Shown here in pieces: positions 57,700-64,000 of a stretch of 64,000 nt of DNA (position 1 is its first letter; each line of letters opens with the position of its first letter). The notes under the pieces are model-generated. The model was given only the letters and a program-made list of their open reading frames with translations. It ran no database searches and was not told the origin of the DNA. The translations under genes were made by a program, and so were the position numbers. Source of the DNA: Staphylococcus pseudoxylosus (GTDB lineage Bacteria > Bacillota > Bacilli > Staphylococcales > Staphylococcaceae); contig NZ_RCVN01000002.1 in assembly GCF_003697915.1 (NCBI RefSeq), positions 178,116-242,115 on the forward strand. Direction: 5' to 3'.

Positions 57700-57740
57700 A
57701 AATTGAATCCCATTTTTATAACGTGCTAATTTTACTGTAA

Positions 57741-57782
57741 ATAAAAAAGTCAGCCACTCTTACGGGTGACTGACTTTTTATA
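57741..57782. terminator. bidirectional terminator between the xylose porter and gntP
   Basis: AAAAAGTCAGCCACTC (57745-57760) pairs imperfectly with GGGTGACTGACTTTTT (57764-57779), with a short TAC loop and T and A flanks. Confidence 0.8.
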
Positions 57783-57805
57783 TCGATGTTATAAACGATT
57801 TCCAC

Positions 57806-59140
57806 CTAAATAATACCATCTATTATAAAAGCAATTGCAAATGCCACAAATGACAATAAAGTTTCCATGACTGTCCACGTTTTAAAAGTTTCTTTTACAT
57901 TTAAACCTAAATACTCTTTAACCATCCAGAATCCGGCATCGTTCACATGGGAAAGCATTAATGATCCTGCTCCGGTAGCTATTACCAACAATTCTAAATT
58001 CACACCAGACATATGTTGGATAATTGGTGATACTATTCCCGCAGCTGTGGTTAAAGCAACAGTGGCAGAACCTGTAGCGACACGTATTAAGCCTGCTACT
58101 AAAAAGGCTAATAGTAATGGCGATAGTGAGAGATTTTCTGTCATCTGTGCAATTGAATCTCCCACACCTGTCTCAATAAGTATTTGTTTAAAGCCCCCGC
58201 CAGCACCTATAATTAAAATAATGGAACCAATTGGTAAGATACACTCTTCAACCAAATCTTTAATTACGTTTTTCGTCATACCTTGTTTGAATCCTAATAA
58301 ATAGAATGCAGCAAAGCAAGATATTAATAATGCTATTACTGGATTACCTATAAATAACAATGTATTTTTTAATATGCTAGGAATATCTCCTAAATAAGGT
58401 GTCACGATAGATAGCAACATTAAAAGTACTGGTAATATAATTACTAAAAATGAAACAATAACGCTTGGCAAACCATTTGTTTTATTATTTACCTTAATAA
58501 TATTTGGTTCTTTTTCTGGTATTACCTTTTTACTTATAAATTTGCCGAAAACAGGTCCTGCAATGATTGCTGTAGGTAATGCAATAAGCAGCGAGTATAA
58601 CAATACTTTACCTAAATTTGCTTCATATATGCCAATTGCTGTCATAGCACCAGGATGTGGTGGTACAATACCATGCACAATTGATAATCCTGCTAATAGT
58701 GGTATAGCAATAAGTAATATATTCGTCTTAGTCGTTTTATGAATTGAAATAACAAGTGGTAATAAAATTACAATCCCCACTTCAAAAAATACTGGTATCC
58801 CGATAATAAAGCCCGATAGCATCATAGCCCATGGTAATTTTTTATAACCTAAGACTTTAACAAGATAATCAGATATTTGCATACCTGCTCCAGAATCAGA
58901 CATTAGTTTTCCTAAAATTGTTCCTAACGCTAAAATACCTACTAAGTGGCCTAAAACATCCCCTACACCCGTTTCATATGCTGTAACTATCTTTTCAGGA
59001 GATAAACCTGCCATGATAGCTAAAAATAAACCTGCCACTGTTAAGCTGATAAATGCATGCCATTTCCACCATGCAACGCCTAATATGACAATAATGATCG
59101 AAAGTAGCGTAATGATTAATAAATATATATTTGAATCCAT
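57806..59140 (-). CDS. GntP-family permease of the amino-sugar-acid operon
   Basis: A 444-residue permease with about twelve spans and GntP motifs GVGDVLGHLVGILALGTILGK (core GVGDVLGHLVGILALGT), GIVPPHPGAMTAIGIYEAN and LMLSHVNDAGFWMVKEY. It is last of a six-gene operon whose other products form a deacylase / ammonia-lyase / kinase / aldolase series, so its substrate is probably an unphosphorylated, perhaps N-acylated, sugar acid rather than gluconate. GGGGG precedes the ATG. The 49-bp gap to gntR holds a small GTTGG-N5-CCAAC hairpin. Confidence 0.9.
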   Translation of the reverse strand: MDSNIYLLIITLLSIIIVILGVAWWKWHAFISLTVAGLFLAIMAGLSPEKIVTAYETGVGDVLGHLVGILALGTILGKLMSDSGAGMQISDYLVKVLGYKKLPWAMMLSGFIIGIPVFFEVGIVILLPLVISIHKTTKTNILLIAIPLLAGLSIVHGIVPPHPGAMTAIGIYEANLGKVLLYSLLIALPTAIIAGPVFGKFISKKVIPEKEPNIIKVNNKTNGLPSVIVSFLVIILPVLLMLLSIVTPYLGDIPSILKNTLLFIGNPVIALLISCFAAFYLLGFKQGMTKNVIKDLVEECILPIGSIILIIGAGGGFKQILIETGVGDSIAQMTENLSLSPLLLAFLVAGLIRVATGSATVALTTAAGIVSPIIQHMSGVNLELLVIATGAGSLMLSHVNDAGFWMVKEYLGLNVKETFKTWTVMETLLSFVAFAIAFIIDGII

Positions 59141-59189
59141 CTTTTTCCCCCAATTATGTTGGCGCTACCAACAAATCACAAGAGATTGC

Positions 59190-59915
59190 TTACCCTTTCA
59201 AACTGATACTATATTTTTTCAATTTACTATTGTAATAACCTATACTATATTCAACAATTTGATGGTTTACTGAATACGATATTCTCTCCCTTACAAGTAA
59301 AGGATTGGATGTTTGAAGATTCAAGTACGCTGTGGCTTGTTCATTGAAACCAACAGAGAAGTTATCCTCAATATCTTTTATTTCTATTTGCTCATCTTCT
59401 AAAATTTTATATATAGAAAGATCATTATTCTCCTTTAATTCTCCATACTCGTCCAAACTACTTAATGGATGTGGTAAATAATGATTAAATAGAATGTATG
59501 GTTTATCATTTAATAAATAGACTCTTGTAATTTTATAAGATTTCTCGCCAAACATTTGAAATAACTCACTATTTTTTTCATGTGTCTCTACTACAATGTC
59601 TTTTATAAGTTTATGAATTTTATTTCCTTGTTCTACAAGTTTTTCTGTGAAATTTTTATTATTGGTTTCATTACTCACTTGTTTGTGGTTAATAACTGTT
59701 GTACCTTTACCACTTTTTCTCTCCAAGTAGCCTAGTGTTACTAATTCTTTAATAGCCGCTCTAACTGTTACTTTGCTTACATTAAACTCTTCTTCAAATT
59801 CAATTTCAGTTGGTATATAGTTCCCAATAGTATAGATACCATGAATAATACGGTCTTCAATAATTTCTTTTATTTGTAAATATAATGGACCTTTATCTGA
59901 TGATAATTTCGTCAT
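59190..59915 (-). CDS. GntR-family regulator, HutC/UTRA subgroup
   Basis: A 241-residue regulator. The winged helix (about 10-75) contains GNYIPTEIEFEEEFNVSKVTVRAAIKELV (core IPTEIEFEEEFNVSKVTVRA) and the wing YLERKSGKGTTV. The UTRA ligand domain spans about 95-238 (YKITRVYLLNDKPYILFNHYLP, core ITRVYLLNDKPYILFNHY). GAGAGGT precedes the ATG. It lies within the operon, 7 bp after the kinase stop, so it is produced with its targets and would respond to a phosphorylated or acylated sugar acid. Confidence 0.88.
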   Translation of the reverse strand: MTKLSSDKGPLYLQIKEIIEDRIIHGIYTIGNYIPTEIEFEEEFNVSKVTVRAAIKELVTLGYLERKSGKGTTVINHKQVSNETNNKNFTEKLVEQGNKIHKLIKDIVVETHEKNSELFQMFGEKSYKITRVYLLNDKPYILFNHYLPHPLSSLDEYGELKENNDLSIYKILEDEQIEIKDIEDNFSVGFNEQATAYLNLQTSNPLLVRERISYSVNHQIVEYSIGYYNSKLKKYSISLKG

Positions 59916-59922
59916 AAATCAA

Positions 59923-60939
59923 TTACCTCTCAATATCATTTTTTTCTTCATTTACGATTTTTATTATATCATCAGTATCAAATAATGGTGTATCCCCGGA
60001 AATTGTATGTGCCAATACACAAGCTGCGGTTGAAAATGTAACCATTTCTTGAGGATCCATATTTGATAATTCACCGTGGATTACGCCACATGTATATGCA
60101 TCTCCAGTACCAATTCTGTCTAAGATATTCACTTCAAAAGCTTCCGAATAATACATTGTTCCATTTTTAAATAAATATCCTTTGATGTTGTTTTGATTAC
60201 TTCCTTGAATTGTTCTGATAGTACCAGCAATAATATCTATATTAAATTTTTCAGCTACAACAAGTAATAATTCTTCTAATTGTTCTTCTTTACTTTCCTT
60301 AGTAGTTGTTAAATTGAGTGTGTTAATTGCATCTTTTTCACTCATAATTACAATATCCGCTTCTCTTAAAATGGTTTCATAGTATGGTTTTGCACGCTGA
60401 TTACCATTGTCACCCCATAAAGAAGGCCTAAAATTACAATCAAAAACAATTTTAATACCTTGTTCTTTTGCCACTTTAACAATAGTAAGAATATTGTTCT
60501 GAGTTAGATTATTCATAGCTAAAGATATACCACAAATATGCAACACATCAACGCCTTTCATGGATTGAACAATATCATATTCTGAAATATCTGTTGTGTT
60601 AAAGCTACTTTGCTGTCTATTTGTATAGGTCACATTACTAGGGCGATTACCAAAACCTTGCTCCAAGAAATACATACCCAAATTATCGTTGTTTTTGATA
60701 ATAAAATCACTGTGAATACCTAATCTTCTTATTGCACCAATAGCAGCTGTACCAATTGAATTTTCTGGTACAGCACTGATTAGGCTCGTGTCATAGCCAA
60801 ATTGTGACAATAATCCCGTAACATTAACGCCTGTTCCAGTAAAAGAGTATTTTAAATTTTCCGCCTGTCTCAATAACAGATTATCGGGTACTTCTAACCG
60901 CATCATAATTTCCCCATAAGCTGCAATGTGCTTATTCAT
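59923..60939 (-). CDS. PfkB-family sugar kinase, KDG-kinase-like
   Basis: A 338-residue ribokinase-fold enzyme. N-terminal AAYGEIMMRLEVPDN and GTGVNVTGLLSQFG, then VFDCNFRPSLW, and the C-terminal catalytic LDRIGTGDAYTCGVIHG (Asp base in GTGDA). The FDCNFRPSLW sequence is typical of 2-keto-3-deoxygluconate kinases. It overlaps the KDGP-aldolase gene by 8 bp, so the pathway product would be KDGP. No strong ribosome site; translational coupling is likely. Confidence 0.87.
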   Translation of the reverse strand: MNKHIAAYGEIMMRLEVPDNLLLRQAENLKYSFTGTGVNVTGLLSQFGYDTSLISAVPENSIGTAAIGAIRRLGIHSDFIIKNNDNLGMYFLEQGFGNRPSNVTYTNRQQSSFNTTDISEYDIVQSMKGVDVLHICGISLAMNNLTQNNILTIVKVAKEQGIKIVFDCNFRPSLWGDNGNQRAKPYYETILREADIVIMSEKDAINTLNLTTTKESKEEQLEELLLVVAEKFNIDIIAGTIRTIQGSNQNNIKGYLFKNGTMYYSEAFEVNILDRIGTGDAYTCGVIHGELSNMDPQEMVTFSTAACVLAHTISGDTPLFDTDDIIKIVNEEKNDIER

Positions 60940-61681
60940 ATAAATCCACTAATTGCTTAATTTTAGAAGTAAGCCATTCTACATCATTTATATTTGTGAG
61001 ACCTGTTTCTTTATCAATAATAGATGAATAAACATGCGGTATAATTTTCGGAACTTTACAATCTAAAGCAATTTTCACGATCTCTTCAAAATTATCTTTA
61101 GTGATGCCACCCGTGGGCTCTAACCCAAATTCTGCCCTTCCACAAGCTTCAGCTACTGCTTTATATTCTTCAACTGTTTCTAAACCCTTCATAGGGAAAA
61201 ACTTGATTGAAGAGCCTCCCATATCTTTAATTAAATTAATTGCTGCTTCAATAGGTATAATTGCTTTCTCTTCTCCTTCACTACTAATAGGTCCAGTAGA
61301 AATATTTACGAAGCCTGGTTTACCTGTGGGAGAGACTAATGCATTGACCCAAGATTGTTCATCATTTTTAGCAGTTGTTTGTCCTACATTGGTAAATACT
61401 TGGTTAATATGTGCACCTTGATAGTATCTTGCGATTTCAGCTACTACTTTAGCTTGTCGGTTGTCTCCAGCACCTAAGCCAATCGAAATAGCGTCGTCAA
61501 CCTCCTTTCCAAATTGTGTCATCGCTGTCACCGCACTATTTACACCGTCATAATCTTTCGATAACACACCTATGACGATATTTTCATCAGCTGCTTGATA
61601 TACTGCTTTGATATTTTCTTCCCCTTTAGCTAAGACATTCAAAGCAACTCTCTCTTTATAAAATCTATCATGTATTTTCAT
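60932..61681 (-). CDS. KDGP aldolase family protein (DgaF-like)
   Basis: A 249-residue protein of the DgaF family, distinct from the Eda-type aldolase. Recognised from its start (RFYKERVALNVLAKG), HINQVFTNVGQT, SSIKFFPMKGL (likely Schiff-base lysine in IKFFPMKG) and GLEPTGGITKDNFEEI. It splits 2-keto-3-deoxy-6-phosphogluconate to pyruvate and glyceraldehyde 3-phosphate. GGGGGAAA precedes the ATG. Its start overlaps the ammonia-lyase stop (TAATG). Confidence 0.87.
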   Translation of the reverse strand: MKIHDRFYKERVALNVLAKGEENIKAVYQAADENIVIGVLSKDYDGVNSAVTAMTQFGKEVDDAISIGLGAGDNRQAKVVAEIARYYQGAHINQVFTNVGQTTAKNDEQSWVNALVSPTGKPGFVNISTGPISSEGEEKAIIPIEAAINLIKDMGGSSIKFFPMKGLETVEEYKAVAEACGRAEFGLEPTGGITKDNFEEIVKIALDCKVPKIIPHVYSSIIDKETGLTNINDVEWLTSKIKQLVDLYE

Positions 61682-62787
61682 TAAATTTCCCCCTGTACAA
61701 TTTGAACAATTATTTCATAAATAATTTCAATTTCACCTTGTTTTAATGGCCTTGGATCAATATCAAAGAACCCTTGCTTCACTCCATAATCGCGTGTATA
61801 AATTGCAACATCAGCATTTTTCAATTTTTCAACAAATTTTTCTGCAGACATATTTAAAATAGATGAATCTACATGTACACGTGTTCTATAAATTTCTCTT
61901 CCCGCTTCATCTTGAACAATTTCTAATCGAATACCTTCATAGTTGTTAATGGGTGATAGTTTATCTAATTCACTTTTTTCTGCTTCTGAATTATCAACTT
62001 TATCGAAGTATTCATCTAATGCTTGTAATAACCCAAAAGTTGATTCTTTTCCTACTTTCATACTTCGTCCTATAAAATGTAATTGCGTTTTCACAGATTC
62101 AATCAATGATTTTTTACCAGCGACTATACCAGTAGTTGGACCTTGGATTGCTTTTGAACCGCTATAAATGGCTAAATCTGAACACTGGATGTATTTCGTC
62201 AGCTCCTCTTCTGCAGCAGCATCCACAATTAACGGGATATTATATTTTTGAGCTACTTGATATATTTCTTCAACAGAGGCCATATTTTTTTGCACCGCAT
62301 GATGCGATTTCACATAAAGAATGGCTGCTGTATTTTCATTTATTGCTTCTTGTACATGATTTTCTTTACCTTCGTTTGCATACCCTACTTCAACTGCGCG
62401 ACCGCCACCTAAGTAAATCATTGTCTCAATAGGTGCACCATATTGAACATTGTGTCCTTTAAATAATATGATTTCATTTTTATCTATACTTTCGTTGTGG
62501 AGCTTTTGACTTTTACGTTCATTTCCTTCAGTAACAACACCTGCAATAGATAATGCGATTCCGCTAGACGCTGAATTTACGACGACCGCATCTTCAGCAT
62601 TAATTCTATTAGCAATATAAGCGCCAGATTTATCAACTAAATCTGCAATTTCTACATAGTTTTGTCCTCCAAATTTCATAGCATCCATTACAGAGTTTGT
62701 TGGAGAAGACACACCCAGAATACTCATTCTCCCACTTGCATTTATAACTTGTTTTAAGCCGTATTTATAATTCAATGAATTTTCCAT
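61681..62787 (-). CDS. SelA-like PLP enzyme, DgaE-type ammonia lyase
   Basis: A 368-residue PLP fold-type I protein of the SelA-related group. The internal aldimine lysine lies in AIYSGSKAIQGPTTG near residue 214, with the Asp of LIVDAAAEEEL about 190. In Salmonella the DgaE enzyme removes ammonia from D-glucosaminate 6-phosphate to give KDGP. Here a separate KDG-type kinase is present, so the substrate may be unphosphorylated. GAGGAG precedes the ATG. It overlaps the amidohydrolase by 23 bp. Confidence 0.85.
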   Translation of the reverse strand: MENSLNYKYGLKQVINASGRMSILGVSSPTNSVMDAMKFGGQNYVEIADLVDKSGAYIANRINAEDAVVVNSASSGIALSIAGVVTEGNERKSQKLHNESIDKNEIILFKGHNVQYGAPIETMIYLGGGRAVEVGYANEGKENHVQEAINENTAAILYVKSHHAVQKNMASVEEIYQVAQKYNIPLIVDAAAEEELTKYIQCSDLAIYSGSKAIQGPTTGIVAGKKSLIESVKTQLHFIGRSMKVGKESTFGLLQALDEYFDKVDNSEAEKSELDKLSPINNYEGIRLEIVQDEAGREIYRTRVHVDSSILNMSAEKFVEKLKNADVAIYTRDYGVKQGFFDIDPRPLKQGEIEIIYEIIVQIVQGEI

Positions 62788-63865
62788 TTGTTACCACTCC
62801 TCTTTCTTTAATTACCTTTGTAATTGTACTTTCGTGTCCATGTGAATCTATAATATTTTGCTGTGAATCTATAACATCAAATAAGGTCAAGTTAGCTGTC
62901 ATTCCCTCATTAAGTTTTGCTAAATCAGGTTTATTTATAATTTGGGCTGGGTTTTCTGTGACACCTTTAATAATTTCTTCTAAGGTATAACCGAGGTACA
63001 AGAATTTAGTAAGTACATTAGATAAGCTGAATACTGGACCTTCTATTCTATTTTTTTTATAAATATCTGAACTTATACTATTAAATTGAATATGGTTGCG
63101 TTGCGCTTGTTTTGCTACTTCAAAGGAGAAACTTGCATTACCATGACCAACATCTAACTTCACTCCTCGACTTATTGCTTCTCTTAAAACTGTTAAAGGC
63201 TCTTCATTTTGATCAAATAGATTATTGGACTTACCGTTTAAAAAATGTGTAATAATGTCGCCTTTTCTAAGTAACGGAATTACATCTTGTATTTTAGGTG
63301 GTGCAGATCCAATATGGGTCATGATTGGTAAGTTTAATTGCTCACTAATTTTTATAGCTCTCTCCAAAGGCACTACACCATTCTCTTTAACTACACTACT
63401 GCTAATACGCGCCTTTAATCCGATAATCATATCTTCAAATTGTTGAGCAGCTTTAATACACGCATGTTGATTTATCCAACTCAAATTTGATAATTCATCT
63501 ATTCTTTCAAGTCCTATTTTAGATATATTTAAAAATGCATATACATTAGTTAAGCTTTGTTGCGCTCTTTCGTGTAACTCATTAACTCTATCAGCACCGC
63601 AACTCCCTGCATCTACAATTGTAGTAACTCCTTGTTTAACGCCTATTTCATCTATTTCATCTCCATAAGGACTAAAATCAGAGAAAGCATGAACATGTAA
63701 ATCAATCCAACCAGTTGAAACAAAAGAATTTGAACCATTGAAAATTACTTTTCCTTGTAATGTATTTCCATCTGAAATTTTTTTAATAACCCCTTTTTCA
63801 AGTAATATATCAATTCTTTTTTTATTTAAAGTTTTAATATTTTTAATAATACCTGTACTTTTCAA
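62765..63865 (-). CDS. amidohydrolase/deacetylase-family metallohydrolase
   Basis: A 366-residue TIM-barrel amidohydrolase: N-terminal beta-sandwich, the metal motif IDLHVHAFSDFSPYG, LKARISSSVV (likely carbamylated lysine position), MTHIGSAPP, DIITHFLNGKSN and LDVGHGNASF with the further His and Asp ligands. It belongs to the group annotated as amidohydrolase/deacetylase that accompanies DgaE-DgaF genes. The start is TTG with AGAGGTG 7 bp upstream. It is first in the six-gene operon. It would remove an acyl group from the imported substrate; that is inferred. Confidence 0.85.
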   Translation of the reverse strand: MKSTGIIKNIKTLNKKRIDILLEKGVIKKISDGNTLQGKVIFNGSNSFVSTGWIDLHVHAFSDFSPYGDEIDEIGVKQGVTTIVDAGSCGADRVNELHERAQQSLTNVYAFLNISKIGLERIDELSNLSWINQHACIKAAQQFEDMIIGLKARISSSVVKENGVVPLERAIKISEQLNLPIMTHIGSAPPKIQDVIPLLRKGDIITHFLNGKSNNLFDQNEEPLTVLREAISRGVKLDVGHGNASFSFEVAKQAQRNHIQFNSISSDIYKKNRIEGPVFSLSNVLTKFLYLGYTLEEIIKGVTENPAQIINKPDLAKLNEGMTANLTLFDVIDSQQNIIDSHGHESTITKVIKERGVVTNGKFIEL

Positions 63866-63887
63866 TGTATTTCACCTCTTGCAAAAC

Positions 63888-63938
63888 ATCATAACATTAT
63901 AATGTTTGTAAGCGCAATCATTATAACATTGTAATGAT
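63888..63938 (-). promoter_or_regulatory. promoter, cre site and operators of the amino-sugar-acid operon
   Basis: Minus-strand -35 TTGCGC (complement of 63912-63917), 18-bp spacer and -10 TATGAT (complement of 63888-63893). The perfect palindrome AACATTATAATGTT (63893-63906) fills the spacer. The cre TGTAAGCGCAATCA (63907-63920), a full consensus match, covers the -35. A second inverted repeat ATCATTA-N8-TAATGAT (63917-63938) lies upstream. The GntR/UTRA protein at 59190 is the likely ligand of the palindromes. Confidence 0.75.
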
Positions 63939-63950
63939 TTGTTTTAATCA

Positions 63951-63999
63951 AAACCACCCGTATAACGGGTGGTTTGCTCTGCGGCTATAAGCCTTTTTT
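63951..63999. terminator. tandem stem-loops at the right window edge
   Basis: An 11-bp perfect stem, AAACCACCCGT (63951-63961) with ACGGGTGGTTT (63965-63975) and an ATA loop. It is followed by GGCT-ATA-AGCC (63983-63993) and T6. On the plus strand this ends in a T run; on the minus strand the first stem is followed by TTTTGATT. It could be the terminator of a gene or small RNA lying mostly outside the window. Confidence 0.6.
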
Positions 64000-64000
64000 A

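Overview
The window is low-GC Firmicute chromosome and reads as Staphylococcus. It has two YSIRK/LPXTG-type surface proteins, a staphylococcal-style TPP riboswitch, mqo, the pan and thi clusters, and many strong AGGAGG ribosome sites. A complete xylose operon (xylR, xylA, xylB, xylose-type MFS porter) points to the novobiocin-resistant, coagulase-negative group. XylA closely resembles what I remember of Staphylococcus xylosus; that species placement is inference from memory, not a search. I see no insertion sequence, prophage, tRNA, rRNA or CRISPR array. This is ordinary chromosome with accessory metabolic modules.

Layout. 1-6400: end of an MFS transporter, a tRNA-dihydrouridine synthase, a doxX-tetR pair divergent from a DsbA-family thiol protein, a small unknown gene and an aldehyde dehydrogenase with a cre site. 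6.6-12.5 kb: a 1961-residue Bap-like adhesin with ten 86-residue Ig-like repeats. 13-18.3 kb: mqo, panCB divergent from panE (no panD), and a DUF2871 membrane protein. 18.4-23.6 kb: a decayed TauE/SafE gene, an alanine/sodium symporter, a DUF418 protein, and an XRE-cupin regulator divergent from a LysE exporter. 23.7-28.1 kb: a sugar-acid module (GntP, DUF1537 kinase, hydroxyacid dehydrogenase) divergent from its GntR regulator. 28.3-30.9 kb: a flavin monooxygenase, ring-cleavage dioxygenase and FMN reductase operon. 31-36.2 kb: a second giant surface protein, with eleven 98-residue repeats and an LPDAG anchor.

36.4-40.2 kb: a bile-salt-hydrolase-family enzyme and nrdDG with two NrdR boxes. 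40.4-44.2 kb: a thiazole operon (tenI-thiO-thiS-thiG-thiF) behind a TPP riboswitch and terminator. 44.4-51.5 kb: a second, solitary xylulokinase, an AEC transporter, a 31-codon membrane peptide, an AraC regulator, a DUF4064 protein, and a yhgE-marR operon. 52-57.7 kb: the xylose regulon. 57.8-63.9 kb: a six-gene minus-strand operon of deacetylase-like amidohydrolase, DgaE-like ammonia lyase, DgaF-like KDGP aldolase, KDG-kinase-like PfkB protein, GntR/UTRA regulator and GntP transporter.

How it works together. Carbon acquisition under catabolite control is the main theme. Cre-like sites lie before the aldehyde dehydrogenase, alanine symporter, sugar-acid module, xylose operon and the last operon. 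The strongest candidate for something not described is the 57.8-63.9 kb operon. It looks like a non-PTS route in which an N-acylated amino-sugar acid enters through GntP, is deacylated, deaminated to a 2-keto-3-deoxy acid, phosphorylated and cleaved. Its promoter carries a cre site on the -35 and a palindrome in the spacer. That pathway is inferred from gene families, not shown.
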